From the NCBI RefSeq assembly GCF_005405425.1, contig NZ_BJEA01000004.1, positions 124,001-188,000 of the forward strand: a DNA stretch of 64,000 bases. The letters are read 5' to 3'. The notes under the pieces were generated by a model that was not told where the DNA came from, did no database searches, and saw only the letters and a list, made by a program, of their open reading frames with translations. This document shows positions 8,298-18,006 of the stretch, one piece after another (within the stretch, counting starts at the first letter, position 1; the number at the start of each line of letters is the position of its first letter). The DNA comes from Lactiplantibacillus modestisalitolerans (GTDB lineage: Bacteria > Bacillota > Bacilli > Lactobacillales > Lactobacillaceae). A program made the position numbers and the translations under genes.

Positions 8298-9194
8298 ATG
8301 AGTGAGAATAACGAAGAACAAACAACGATTGGAGCACGCTTAAAGGCGGCTCGAACAGCTAAAGGGCTGACTATCGACGATTTGCAACAAATTACGAAGA
8401 TTCAAAAGCGTTATTTGATTGCAATTGAGGATGAGCAGTTCGATAAATTACCGGGTGATTTCTACGTGCGGGCGTTTGTCAAGCAATACGCTGACACGGT
8501 TGATCTCGATGGTAACGAGTTATTGGAAACTTACCGCGATCAATTACCAACGACCCACGCGGAAACCTACGTTCAAAATGTTGATGACGTGCAACCAACG
8601 ACCCGGCGTGCAAGTCGGGAACAACCGGAAACGACGGTTGGGCGGGTTAAAAACTATTTACCGACCATTATCGTGACGGCGATTGTGATTGTCATTTTAC
8701 TCTTCATTTGGTTTATGGCGGTCCGAACCCACGCCGGTTCGAGTTCAGCGGATCAAGCTAGCAGCTCGTCGGTTCAAGTTTCAAGTAACAAGAGCTCGTC
8801 AAAAGCCAGCGCTAAGAGTAGCAGTGCCGCTGATAAAGCTAGTTCTGAAAGCAAGGCCAAGAAGGCCAGTGCTAAGAAGGCCCAGACCATCAAGGCGGAT
8901 GGGGATAGCGACACGGCCTACACGCTGACAAATGGCGCCAAGGAAAATAAGGTTGAAATTAAGTCAACCAAGGCCGCTTGGACTAGCGTGACGACGAACG
9001 GGAGCCAAACTTGGCAAGGAACGCTGACTGCCAATGGTAACCACACCGTTACACTACCAAGCAACGCTTCGACGGTTAAGTTCCAGTTTGGAAACGCCGT
9101 TGCCACCTCAGTGACGATTAACGGAAAGAAGTTTAACTTCAATCCAAATAATAGTACGTCGCAAGTGCGGACGATTACGCTGACGATTAAATAA
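8298..9194 (+). CDS. rodZ: RodZ-like cell-shape protein (YmfM)
   Basis: Membrane-anchored cytoskeletal regulator, 298 aa. An N-terminal helix-turn-helix domain (GARLKAARTAKGLTIDDLQQ to about residue 75, including LPGDFYVRAFVKQYA) is followed by one transmembrane helix near residues 122-144. Then comes a Ser/Lys/Ala-rich extracellular linker and a C-terminal beta domain (TWQGTLTANGNHTVTLP..ATSVTINGKKFNF) typical of RodZ. The domain order HTH-TM-linker-beta defines the family. ATG at 8298 was chosen because the HTH domain begins just after it. Neighbours ymfFH and pgsA are the classical context. Confidence 0.9.
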   Translation: MSENNEEQTTIGARLKAARTAKGLTIDDLQQITKIQKRYLIAIEDEQFDKLPGDFYVRAFVKQYADTVDLDGNELLETYRDQLPTTHAETYVQNVDDVQPTTRRASREQPETTVGRVKNYLPTIIVTAIVIVILLFIWFMAVRTHAGSSSADQASSSSVQVSSNKSSSKASAKSSSAADKASSESKAKKASAKKAQTIKADGDSDTAYTLTNGAKENKVEIKSTKAAWTSVTTNGSQTWQGTLTANGNHTVTLPSNASTVKFQFGNAVATSVTINGKKFNFNPNNSTSQVRTITLTIK

Positions 9195-9214
9195 GGGCAA
9201 CGGGGGTTGAAACT

Positions 9215-9799
9215 GTGAATTTACCTAATAAGTTAACTGTGTTTAGAATTATTTTGATTCCCATTTTTATCTTGATCATGGTCTTACCATTGAGCTGGGG
9301 GACGGTGACCTGGGCGGGAACCGCGATTCCAGTCACGCAGGTGGTCGCCGCCGTGATTTTTGCGGGGGCGTCCCTGACGGATTTAGCGGATGGTAAAATT
9401 GCCCGGAAACGCCACCTCGTGACCAACTTCGGTAAATTTGCCGATCCGCTGGCGGATAAAATGTTGGTGATGACGGCCTTCATTATTTTGGTGCGCTTAA
9501 ACGCAGTCCCAGACTGGGTGGCGGCGATCATTGTATGCCGGGAATTGGCCGTTACCGGCTTGCGTCTCCTGATTGTTGAAAACAATGGGCAGGTCATGGC
9601 CGCGGCGATGCCTGGTAAAATTAAAACGACGACTCAGATGATTGCGATTATTTTCTTGTTGCTAAACAACGTCTTGTTTGCAGCCATCAACGTACCGTTT
9701 GCGTTGATTATGCTCTACATCTGCTTGTTCTTCGTGATTTACTCGGGGATCGATTACTTTGTTCAAAACCGGGACGTCTTTGCGGACGGTTTTAAATAG
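9215..9799 (+). CDS. pgsA: CDP-diacylglycerol-glycerol-3-phosphate 3-phosphatidyltransferase
   Basis: Integral membrane enzyme making phosphatidylglycerophosphate, the precursor of phosphatidylglycerol, cardiolipin and lipoteichoic acid. 194 aa, starting with GTG. The CDP-alcohol phosphotransferase signature D-x2-DG-x2-AR-x9-G-x3-D-x3-D is present as DLADGKIAR..GKFADPLAD. Several hydrophobic segments follow. It lies 20 nt downstream of rodZ and is closed by a terminator at 9803. Confidence 0.95.
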   Translation: MNLPNKLTVFRIILIPIFILIMVLPLSWGTVTWAGTAIPVTQVVAAVIFAGASLTDLADGKIARKRHLVTNFGKFADPLADKMLVMTAFIILVRLNAVPDWVAAIIVCRELAVTGLRLLIVENNGQVMAAAMPGKIKTTTQMIAIIFLLLNNVLFAAINVPFALIMLYICLFFVIYSGIDYFVQNRDVFADGFK

Positions 9800-9802
9800 G
9801 AA

Positions 9803-9836
9803 AAAATGGACTGAAACTAGGTTTCGGTCCATTTTT
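9803..9836 (+). terminator. Terminator after pgsA
   Basis: TGGACTGAAAC/GTTTCGGTCCA hairpin with A and T runs on either side; it could work in both directions. Confidence 0.85.
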
Positions 9837-9953
9837 AATTTGGACGTAAAAACGACCACCTTATTAATGGGCGCGTGATTTTATTTCGTATATACTAAAG
9901 TAGACGGGTACTTAACGCTTGGCGTGAATACCCGGTTGAGGAGGAATCTGAAC

Positions 9954-11216
9954 ATGCAAGCAGAAATTATCGCGGTAGGAACTGAAATCCTACTGGGGCA
10001 AATTACGAATACTAACAGTACCCACATTGCCCGCGGGCTCGCAGAACTCGGAATTGATAGCTACTATCAAACTGTTGTGGGCGATAACCCGCACCGGTTA
10101 GCCGACGTCATCGAAATTGCGGCTCGCCGCAACGACTTAGTCATTTTGGCTGGCGGACTGGGGCCGACCAAGGATGACTTGACGAAACAGACGCTGGCAC
10201 ACTATCTTAACGTGCCGCTGGTAACGGATGAAGCGGCAATGCAAAAAATTACCGACTGGTTTGCCAACACGGATAAACCGATGACGGCTAATAACCGGCT
10301 TCAAGCACTTTATCCACAAGGGGCAACCCCGCTTACGAACCATAATGGAATGGCGGTTGGTGCGTTTTACCAGTCTCCCGATTCGGCGGACTTCTTGCTC
10401 TTACCGGGGCCCCCGCGGGAAATGACTTTAATGTTTGATACCGAGGCTAAGCCCAAGCTGCAGGCGGCCTATGGTCAACAGGCCCAAATCTATTCACGGG
10501 TCTTGCGGTTCTTTGGCATTGGGGAATCCCGCTTAGTCACGGAACTACAAGCTTTAATTGATGGTCAGCAGGCTGTGACGATTGCGCCGTACGCTAAAAC
10601 TAACGAAGTCACGTTGCGCCTAAGCGCCCAGGCGGCGACCAAGGCTGCGGCTAAAACTGAATTAGACCGGACTGAGGCGGAGATTCAAGCGCGGGTCGGG
10701 GAGTATTGTTATGGTTATGGCGATGACAATTCCTTGGAAGCCGTTGTGGTTCACCGGTTGATTGAAGCGAACCTCAGTATTACGGCCGCCGAAAGTTTAA
10801 CGGCCGGTGAGTTTCAGAGTACGATTGGGAGCGTTCCCGGCGTTTCCGCCGTTTTCCCGGGAGGGTTTGTAACTTACGCCAACGCGGCCAAGCACCAGTT
10901 AGTCAACGTCGCGCAAGCGACGATTGATCAAGCTGGAGTCGTTTCAGAGGCGACGGCGATTGCCATGGCGGACGGCGCCAAACACCAATTAGCAACCGAT
11001 ACGGCGCTTAGTTTTACCGGTGTTGCGGGCCCAGAGGCGTTGGAAGGACAACCGGCCGGGACGGTTTGGATCGGACTAGCTTACCGTGATCAACCGACCG
11101 TGGCTTACGAATATCACTTTAGTGGTGACCGGCAAAAGGTGCGCGAACGGACCGTTATGGCCGGGCTTGATTTATTACGCCGGGCATTATTGGCAGATAC
11201 TCGACTAGCAAAATAA
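9954..11216 (+). CDS. cinA: Competence/damage-inducible protein CinA
   Basis: 420 aa. The N-terminal molybdopterin-binding-like domain (AEIIAVGTEILLGQITNTN; GGLGPTKDDLT) belongs to the COG1058 pyrophosphatase group. The C-terminal domain from about residue 270 (AAESLTAGEF..VFPGGFVTYANAAK) is the nicotinamide-mononucleotide deamidase PncC, used to recycle pyridine nucleotides. ATG at 9954 follows GAGGAGG. A possible -10 TATACT lies at 9891. cinA immediately precedes recA, as in many Firmicutes where the two are induced together in competence; here recA also has its own promoter. Confidence 0.93.
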   Translation: MQAEIIAVGTEILLGQITNTNSTHIARGLAELGIDSYYQTVVGDNPHRLADVIEIAARRNDLVILAGGLGPTKDDLTKQTLAHYLNVPLVTDEAAMQKITDWFANTDKPMTANNRLQALYPQGATPLTNHNGMAVGAFYQSPDSADFLLLPGPPREMTLMFDTEAKPKLQAAYGQQAQIYSRVLRFFGIGESRLVTELQALIDGQQAVTIAPYAKTNEVTLRLSAQAATKAAAKTELDRTEAEIQARVGEYCYGYGDDNSLEAVVVHRLIEANLSITAAESLTAGEFQSTIGSVPGVSAVFPGGFVTYANAAKHQLVNVAQATIDQAGVVSEATAIAMADGAKHQLATDTALSFTGVAGPEALEGQPAGTVWIGLAYRDQPTVAYEYHFSGDRQKVRERTVMAGLDLLRRALLADTRLAK

Positions 11217-11218
11217 AC

Positions 11219-11232
11219 CGAACTTTTGTTCG
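11219..11232 (+). promoter_or_regulatory. LexA/DinR SOS box upstream of recA
   Basis: CGAACTTTTGTTCG is a perfect CGAAC-N4-GTTCG palindrome, 9 nt upstream of the recA -35 element. It also directly follows the cinA stop. Confidence 0.85.
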
Positions 11233-11240
11233 CTTTTTGC

Positions 11241-11269
11241 TTGCAATTCTAACTTTTAACCGCTATGAT
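11241..11269 (+). promoter_or_regulatory. Promoter of recA
   Basis: TTGCAA (11241-11246), 17-nt spacer, TATGAT (11264-11269); the SOS box lies just upstream. Confidence 0.8.
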
Positions 11270-11306
11270 ATTAAGAGTGAAAACGAGCACCAAAGGAGGA
11301 AGTAAT

Positions 11307-12458
11307 TTGGCTGATGCGCGGAAAACAGCGTTAGATAACGCTTTAAAAAAGATTGAAAAAAACTTTGGTAAGGGCTCCATCATGCGAATGGGTGATGCGG
11401 CGAATACCAATATTTCAACCGTGTCCAGTGGTTCGTTAGCCTTAGACGACGCGTTAGGCGTTGGTGGCTATCCCCGGGGCCGGATCGTAGAAATTTACGG
11501 TCCTGAAAGTTCCGGTAAAACGACCGTTGCGTTGCACGCGGTTGCCGAAGTCCAGAAGCAAGGCGGGACGGCGGCGTACATTGATGCTGAAAACGCGCTT
11601 GATCCGGTTTATGCAGAACACTTGGGCGTTAACATTGATGACTTACTTTTATCGCAGCCGGATACCGGTGAACAAGGACTGGAAATTGCGGATGCCTTGG
11701 TTTCCAGTGGTGCCATCGACATTTTAGTTGTCGATTCAGTTGCGGCCTTAGTACCGCGGGCTGAAATCGAAGGTGAAATGGGTGACGCCCACGTTGGGCT
11801 TCAGGCACGCCTGATGTCCCAAGCGTTGCGGAAGCTATCCGGAACGTTGAATAAAACCAAGACGATTGCCCTCTTCATTAATCAAATTCGTGAAAAGGTC
11901 GGCGTCATGTTCGGGAACCCCGAAACCACTCCTGGTGGCCGGGCCCTAAAATTCTACGCGACGATTCGTCTGGAAGTCCGGCGGGCTGAACAGATCAAGG
12001 AAGGGACCGATATTATCGGGAACCGTACCCGGATCAAAGTCGTTAAGAACAAGGTTGCGCCGCCATTTAAGCGTGCTGAAGTTGACATTATGTACGGGCG
12101 CGGGATTTCCCAAACCGGTGAGATTGTTGACATGGCCGCTGATAAGGACATCGTTAAGAAGAGTGGTTCGTGGTATTCTTACGGCGAGGACCGAATTGGT
12201 CAAGGTCGTGAAAATGCGAAGAAGTACTTGAAGGAACATCCGGACACGATGGCCGAGATTCGGCAAAAAGTTCGCCAAGCTTACGGCATGGACCAAACTA
12301 ACGCCGAAACGGAGACGGCCACGGCCGCTGACTCGGCCGCAGATTCGGAAAAGGCTAAGACCAAAGCCTCTAAAAATGCACCAAAGAAACTCAGTGCCAC
12401 CAAGGCCGAAGATACGACCCTTGACTTAGGCCCTGATACGAACGGTAAGACCAAGTAA
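11307..12458 (+). CDS. recA: Recombinase RecA
   Basis: DNA strand-exchange ATPase and LexA co-protease, 383 aa from the TTG that follows AAAGGAGGA. Walker [10 protein letters not shown], Walker [23 protein letters not shown], and loop L2 ([18 protein letters not shown]) are intact. After the conserved C-terminal domain there is a long tail (about residues 335-383) rich in Ala, Asp, Ser, Glu and Lys, containing ADSAADSE; most RecA tails are shorter. SOS control is expected from the box at 11219. Confidence 0.97.
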   Translation: MADARKTALDNALKKIEKNFGKGSIMRMGDAANTNISTVSSGSLALDDALGVGGYPRGRIVEIYGPESSGKTTVALHAVAEVQKQGGTAAYIDAENALDPVYAEHLGVNIDDLLLSQPDTGEQGLEIADALVSSGAIDILVVDSVAALVPRAEIEGEMGDAHVGLQARLMSQALRKLSGTLNKTKTIALFINQIREKVGVMFGNPETTPGGRALKFYATIRLEVRRAEQIKEGTDIIGNRTRIKVVKNKVAPPFKRAEVDIMYGRGISQTGEIVDMAADKDIVKKSGSWYSYGEDRIGQGRENAKKYLKEHPDTMAEIRQKVRQAYGMDQTNAETETATAADSAADSEKAKTKASKNAPKKLSATKAEDTTLDLGPDTNGKTK

Positions 12459-12492
12459 CTAGTGGTTTAAACGTTAATTTAAAGCAATTTAG

Positions 12493-12535
12493 AATGAGGA
12501 TTTTAGAGGTGTAGCGTCTAAAATCCTCATTTTTG
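12493..12535 (+). terminator. Terminator of recA
   Basis: AATGAGGATTTTAGA/TCTAAAATCCTCATT, a perfect 15-bp stem followed by T residues. Confidence 0.9.
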
Positions 12536-12580
12536 TGTCTTTCCCGGCGTTTTCCCGCGGGTTTGCCATGGGACTTTAAG

Positions 12581-12609
12581 TTGACACCCTCCGTTTCTAA
12601 CATTAGAAT
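12581..12609 (+). promoter_or_regulatory. Promoter of rny
   Basis: TTGACA (12581-12586), 17-nt spacer, TAGAAT (12604-12609), about 90 nt before the rny start. Confidence 0.75.
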
Positions 12610-12698
12610 AACTAGTGTGTAAGTAATCAAAATATAACATCTGAAAATTTGTAGTTGATTTTAGGTTAACTGGATTTTGGTGATGCGGAGGTGGAAAC

Positions 12699-14258
12699 AT
12701 GATTGTTTTCGGTATAATCCTCGCAGTCATCGCAATTGTTGTCGGTTATGGGGTTGGTTACTATGTTCGTAAGAACGTCCATGAAAAACAGCTGGACGTA
12801 GCCAAACACACAGCCGAAGGTATTATTTCTGAAGCAAAGAAAACGGCGGCAACTCAGCGCAAGGAAAAAATCCTTGAGGCCAAAGAGGAAAGTCATCGTT
12901 ACCGAACCGAAGTAGAAAACGAATTGAAGCAGCGGCGTAATGAGGTCCAAAAACAAGAGGACCGGTTGCTTCAACGCGAAGAAACTTTGGATCATAAAGA
13001 AAATACTTTTGAAAAACGTGAAGATGCTTTAGGCAAAAAGGAAGAAAAAATTGCCAATGAACAAAAGCGCGTTGAACAACAGCAACAAAGTGCAGCTTCA
13101 CTAATCACGCAACGTCAAGCTGAGTTAGAAAAGGTTGCGGCCCTGTCAAAAGAACAGGCCCGTGAACGGATTTTAACGCAAACGCGCGAGCAATTAACGC
13201 ACGAACGGGCCGTTATGATTAAAGAAAATACGGATGAAGTCAAGGCCCAGTCTGAGAAAGAAGCGAAAAACTTAATCGTTCAGGCCATTCAACAAAGTGC
13301 CGCCGACATGGTTTCTGAGACCACCGTTTCAGTGGTCACGTTACCAAATGACGACATGAAGGGCCGCATTATCGGCCGGGAAGGTCGCAATATTCGGACG
13401 CTTGAAACGCTAACGGGGATCGATTTAATTATTGATGACACGCCGGAAGCGGTCGTTTTGAGCGGCTTCGATCCAATTCGGCGCGAAATTGCAAAGATTG
13501 CGCTTGAGAAATTAATTCAAGACGGGCGGATTCATCCCGCACGGATTGAAGAAATGGTTGAAAAAGCTCGTAAAGAGATGGATGAGAAGATTCGTGAGGC
13601 CGGTGAACAAACGGTCTTTGACCTGGGGCTTCACGGCATGCATCCTGATTTGATTAAGCTCGTTGGGCGGTTGAATTACCGGACGAGTTACGGGCAAAAT
13701 GTTTTGAATCACTCAATTGAAGTTGCGAAGTTGGCGGGCGTATTGGCCGCTGAACTTGGTGAAGATGTTACACTCGCGAAACGCGCAGGATTATTACACG
13801 ATATTGGTAAGGCCGTCGATCACGAGGTCGAAGGCTCCCACGTTGAAATTGGCGTGGAATTAACCACGAAGTACAAAGAAAATCCGGTGGTGATTAACAC
13901 GATTGCGTCCCATCACGGGGACGTTGAACCTAAGTCGATCATCGCGGTATTAGTTGCAACCTGCGATTCAATTTCGGCGGCCCGTCCGGGTGCCCGGAGT
14001 GAATCACTGGAAAACTATATTCACCGACTTGAAAAGTTGGAAGCAATTGCGAACCAGGAAGATGGTGTTAAGAAGAGTTATGCCATTCAAGCTGGTCGTG
14101 AAATTCGCGTAATCGTTAAGCCAAATGAAATTTCTGATTTACAGGCAACGGTTTTAGCACACGATATTAAAAAGCAAATTGAAAGTGAACTTGAATATCC
14201 TGGTCACATTAAGGTGACTGTGATTCGTGAAGTTCGCGCTGTCGATTACGCTAAATAG
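12699..14258 (+). CDS. rny: Ribonuclease Y
   Basis: Membrane-anchored endoribonuclease that starts bulk mRNA decay, 519 aa. An N-terminal transmembrane helix (residues 1-22) is followed by a long charged coiled coil to about residue 200. A KH domain ([19 protein letters not shown]) and an HD domain with the catalytic pair in GLLHDIGKA come next. Length and order match the family. ATG follows GCGGAGG. ymdB follows, as in Bacillus. Confidence 0.96.
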   Translation: MIVFGIILAVIAIVVGYGVGYYVRKNVHEKQLDVAKHTAEGIISEAKKTAATQRKEKILEAKEESHRYRTEVENELKQRRNEVQKQEDRLLQREETLDHKENTFEKREDALGKKEEKIANEQKRVEQQQQSAASLITQRQAELEKVAALSKEQARERILTQTREQLTHERAVMIKENTDEVKAQSEKEAKNLIVQAIQQSAADMVSETTVSVVTLPNDDMKGRIIGREGRNIRTLETLTGIDLIIDDTPEAVVLSGFDPIRREIAKIALEKLIQDGRIHPARIEEMVEKARKEMDEKIREAGEQTVFDLGLHGMHPDLIKLVGRLNYRTSYGQNVLNHSIEVAKLAGVLAAELGEDVTLAKRAGLLHDIGKAVDHEVEGSHVEIGVELTTKYKENPVVINTIASHHGDVEPKSIIAVLVATCDSISAARPGARSESLENYIHRLEKLEAIANQEDGVKKSYAIQAGREIRVIVKPNEISDLQATVLAHDIKKQIESELEYPGHIKVTVIREVRAVDYAK

Positions 14259-14267
14259 TGATCAATC

Positions 14268-14298
14268 AGGATTGGGACTGCGGTTCCAATCCTTTTTT
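14268..14298 (+). terminator. Terminator of rny
   Basis: AGGATTGGGAC/GGTTCCAATCCT hairpin followed by T6. Confidence 0.85.
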
Positions 14299-14419
14299 GA
14301 ACGCCGAAACGGGCCGACTAACGGCCTGGGGGACTGCGCCGGTGGTTTCGATTTCGAGCGGCTTTTCAGGGAATTTAATGCTAAAATGAAGGGTATAACG
14401 TTAAACAAGGGAGCAAACT

Positions 14420-15226
14420 ATGCGAATTTTATTTGTGGGCGATGTGATGGGAACGGTCGGCCAAACGGCCATTGACGAGTACTTACCGAAGTTAAAGCGG
14501 CGTTACAAACCGCAGGTGACAATTGTGAATGGTGAAAACGCGACGCGTGGGCGTGGTATTAATCAGCAGGTGTATAAAGCCCTGTTGACCGCTGGCGCTG
14601 ACGTGGTGACCATGGGCAACCACACTTGGGATAATAATGAAATTTTTGACTTGATTGGTGAGGCCAAAAAGCTGGTTCGGCCGCTTAACTTTCCCGCGGC
14701 CACCACGCCCGGTGTCGGCTATACCGTTTTAAAGGTCAACGCCGTCCAATTAGCGGTGATTAATTTACAGGGGAATGTCTTTATGGGTCAGAACTTAGCG
14801 AACCCGTTTACGACGGTTCAGCCCCTCGTAGATGAACTCCGCCAAACGACCCCCAATATTTTTATTGATTTTCATGCTGAGACAACTAGCGAAAAAGAAG
14901 CGCTGGCTTGGTACTTAGACGGACAAGTGAGTGCCGTGGTGGGGACCCACACCCACGTGCAAACAAGTGATGAGCGGGTTTTGCCAGCCGGAACGGCCTT
15001 CTTAAGTGACGTCGGCTTTACGGGACCGTATAATGGCATTTTAGGGATGACCCGGGAGAACGTCTTGGAACGGTTCTTAACGCAAATGCCGACCCGGTTT
15101 AACGTCCAGGAGGATAGCCCGGCGGTACTTTCAGGTTGTGTGATTGACGTTAACGAGCGCAACGGTCACGCCCAGAAAATTAGTCGGATTCTAATTAACC
15201 CCGACCACCCGTATTTTGATGATTAA
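14420..15226 (+). CDS. ymdB: Metallophosphoesterase YmdB
   Basis: Dinuclear-metal phosphodiesterase of the YmdB/DR1281 family, 268 aa; the Bacillus homologue hydrolyses 2',3'-cyclic nucleotides and affects biofilm and motility decisions. Metal-site segments are visible: ILFVGDVMG, VNGENATRGRG, TMGNHTWDN, IDFHAETTSEK and VVGTHTHVQTSDE. ATG follows AAGGGAG. It lies between rny and mutS with its own short upstream gap. Confidence 0.93.
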   Translation: MRILFVGDVMGTVGQTAIDEYLPKLKRRYKPQVTIVNGENATRGRGINQQVYKALLTAGADVVTMGNHTWDNNEIFDLIGEAKKLVRPLNFPAATTPGVGYTVLKVNAVQLAVINLQGNVFMGQNLANPFTTVQPLVDELRQTTPNIFIDFHAETTSEKEALAWYLDGQVSAVVGTHTHVQTSDERVLPAGTAFLSDVGFTGPYNGILGMTRENVLERFLTQMPTRFNVQEDSPAVLSGCVIDVNERNGHAQKISRILINPDHPYFDD

Positions 15227-15253
15227 TGGTTTAAATAGAAAGTAGGATTAGCA

Positions 15254-17974
15254 GTGCCGCAAAAGACAAAAGATACGCCAATGATGCGTCAGTACTTTGC
15301 CGTTAAGAAGCAGTATCCAGACGCGTTTTTGTTTTACCGTCTCGGGGACTTTTACGAGATGTTTTATGACGACGCCGTTAAGGGCGCGCAACTATTAGAA
15401 TTAACGTTAACGACAAGAAACCATTCGGCGGACAACCCGATTCCGATGTGCGGGGTTCCGCACCGCGCCGCCCAAAATTATATTGATATTTTAGTAGATA
15501 AGGGCTACAAGGTTGCCATTTGTGAACAAATGGAGGACCCGAAGCTTGCTAAAGGGATGGTTAAGCGGGAAGTGATTCAGCTGGTGACGCCCGGGACGAC
15601 CCTGGAGCACGGTGCTGAACAAGCTAAGTCGAATAATTATTTGACGGCGCTGATCAAGGTAGCCGACCAGTGGGGATTAGCGTACGCCGACCTCTCAACT
15701 GGGGAACTCAAAACGAGCGTCCTCGCCAATACCGATGCGTTATTGAACGAAGTAACGAGCTTACAAACTAAGGAAACCGTGGTGGATGAATCGGTTCCAA
15801 CCGCGTTCCGGGAACGTTTGCAAGCGCTGGGAATCTTAATTTCAGAACAAAATCAGGTGACGCCGCAAGCCGAGCTTAGTTACTTAACACAGGATTTAAC
15901 GAGTTCAATCGAGCAGCAGGTGGTTGAGCGCCTGCTGATGTACATCAACGTCACGCAAAAGCGCAGTTTAGCGCACTTACAAAAAGCGGTCGCGTACGAA
16001 CCCTCCGCGTTTTTAAAGTTGGACCACAATTCTAGGTATAACCTAGAATTAATGAAGTCGATCCGGACGGGGAAAAAGCAGGGAACCTTATTGTGGTTAC
16101 TAGACGAAACCAAAACCGCAATGGGGGGCCGGTTGCTGAAGCAGTGGCTCGAACGGCCGCTGATCATTAAACGGGATATCGAAACCCGGCAAGCCAAGGT
16201 GGCCGCGTTTTTAGACCACTACTTCGAGCGGAACAACCTGCAAGAAGAGCTGGTCAAAGTTTATGATTTAGAACGGCTTGCTGGCCGGGTTGCGTTTGGA
16301 AGTGTGAATGGCCGCGACTTGATTCAACTTAAAACTTCGTTACGGCAGGTACCGAAGATTCGCTATATCTTATCCGAATTGGACGGCCATGTTTTTAAAG
16401 ATGAGGTTCAAAAGCTTGATCCCGTAGAGGACGTTGCGGAACTCATTGAGCGAGCAATCGTTGAGGAGCCCCCGTTATCAGTGACGGATGGCGGCGTCAT
16501 CAAAGACGGCTACGACCCGCAATTGGACAAGTACCGGGATGCCATGAATAACGGGAAACGCTGGATTGCGGCGCTGGAAGCCCAGGAACGGGAAGCCACC
16601 GGCATTAAAAATCTTAAAATTGGCTTTAACCGCGTGTTTGGTTACTACATCGAAGTTACTAAGGCGAACTTAGCCCAGTTACCGGCGGACCGATACGAAC
16701 GTAAACAAACGTTGACGAACGCGGAACGGTTTAGCACCCCGGAACTCAAAGAACACGAGAGCCTAATATTAGAAGCTGAGAGCCATTCTACCCAGTTAGA
16801 GTACCAACTCTTCACCAAGGTGCGCGAAACCGTTAAGAAGGCCATTAAACGCCTTCAGAAGCTTGCCCGGGCGGTGGCCGCCATTGACGTGCTCCAAAGT
16901 TTTGCGGTCGTTAGTGAGGACTACCACTTTGTCCAGCCGGAATTAACGACCGGTCACGACCTTCAAATTGATGCTGGCCGCCACCCGGTGGTTGAAAAGG
17001 TCATGGGCAATCAGAGTTACGTGCCGAACGACGTGCGAATGACCCCCGATGAGACGGTGCTCCTGATCACCGGTCCGAACATGTCCGGGAAAAGTACCTA
17101 CATGCGCCAATTAGCGTTAACGGTGATCATGGCGCAGATTGGGTGCTTTGTCCCAGCTAAAGCGGCCAAGCTCCCGATTTTTGATCAAATTTTTACCCGG
17201 ATCGGGGCGACCGATGACTTGATTTCTGGTCAAAGTACTTTCATGGTCGAAATGCAGGAAGCAAACAACGCGTTACAACACGCCACCGCTAACAGTTTAG
17301 TCTTGTTTGACGAAATTGGACGCGGGACCGCGACCTACGATGGGATGGCGCTTGCACAAGCCATCATTGAATTTGTGCATAATCACATTCACGCGAAGAC
17401 GTTATTTTCAACCCACTATCACGAACTGACGGCTCTCGATCACGAATTGGCCGGACTCCGTAACGTCCACGTTGGTGCGACCGAACAGGATGGCAACTTG
17501 GTCTTCCTCCACAAGGTGGAAGCCGGGGCAGCGGATAAGTCCTACGGGGTCCGCGTGGCTAAGTTGGCCGGGATGCCAACCGAGTTGTTACAGCGTGCGG
17601 ATCAAATTTTGGCGAGCTTGGAGCAACAAACCAGTACGGTCTCGACGACCGCTGCGGATGAAAGCACGGCGGCGGTTCAGGCCAGCACCGTTGCGCGTGC
17701 GCCCGAAAGTACGGTTAACGCGCAACCCGCACAGCAAAGCGCGGATCCAACGAAAGTAACGCCTAAAGCGGCCGTTAACGATAGTGAAGCTGGGGGCGCG
17801 GTTGAACCCGCTTCCGGCACGGAGGAACAACTGTCGCTCTTTGCGGAACCAACCGTGACCGATCCGAAGGGTGAGAAAGTTTTACAGCAATTAAAAGGGT
17901 TAAACCTAATGGCGATGACGCCGATGGACGTGATGAATCAACTCTATAAGTGGCAACAACGCTTAGGGCGTTAG
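15254..17974 (+). CDS. mutS: DNA mismatch repair protein MutS
   Basis: Mismatch sensor, 906 aa from GTG. The N-terminal mismatch-binding domain carries [11 protein letters not shown] (Phe-x-Glu of the reading head). The ATPase core has Walker [10 protein letters not shown] and LFDEIGRGT, then STHYHELT. Between the ATPase and the last helices (about residues 795-860) lies a low-complexity Ala/Thr/Ser/Pro-rich insert. It is followed by EEQLSLF, a good match to the beta-clamp binding motif. mutL starts 32 nt downstream, forming a mutSL operon. Confidence 0.97.
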   Translation: MPQKTKDTPMMRQYFAVKKQYPDAFLFYRLGDFYEMFYDDAVKGAQLLELTLTTRNHSADNPIPMCGVPHRAAQNYIDILVDKGYKVAICEQMEDPKLAKGMVKREVIQLVTPGTTLEHGAEQAKSNNYLTALIKVADQWGLAYADLSTGELKTSVLANTDALLNEVTSLQTKETVVDESVPTAFRERLQALGILISEQNQVTPQAELSYLTQDLTSSIEQQVVERLLMYINVTQKRSLAHLQKAVAYEPSAFLKLDHNSRYNLELMKSIRTGKKQGTLLWLLDETKTAMGGRLLKQWLERPLIIKRDIETRQAKVAAFLDHYFERNNLQEELVKVYDLERLAGRVAFGSVNGRDLIQLKTSLRQVPKIRYILSELDGHVFKDEVQKLDPVEDVAELIERAIVEEPPLSVTDGGVIKDGYDPQLDKYRDAMNNGKRWIAALEAQEREATGIKNLKIGFNRVFGYYIEVTKANLAQLPADRYERKQTLTNAERFSTPELKEHESLILEAESHSTQLEYQLFTKVRETVKKAIKRLQKLARAVAAIDVLQSFAVVSEDYHFVQPELTTGHDLQIDAGRHPVVEKVMGNQSYVPNDVRMTPDETVLLITGPNMSGKSTYMRQLALTVIMAQIGCFVPAKAAKLPIFDQIFTRIGATDDLISGQSTFMVEMQEANNALQHATANSLVLFDEIGRGTATYDGMALAQAIIEFVHNHIHAKTLFSTHYHELTALDHELAGLRNVHVGATEQDGNLVFLHKVEAGAADKSYGVRVAKLAGMPTELLQRADQILASLEQQTSTVSTTAADESTAAVQASTVARAPESTVNAQPAQQSADPTKVTPKAAVNDSEAGGAVEPASGTEEQLSLFAEPTVTDPKGEKVLQQLKGLNLMAMTPMDVMNQLYKWQQRLGR

Positions 17975-18006
17975 TTGCGTTCAATTAAGTAGAAAGGACG
18001 ATCGAA

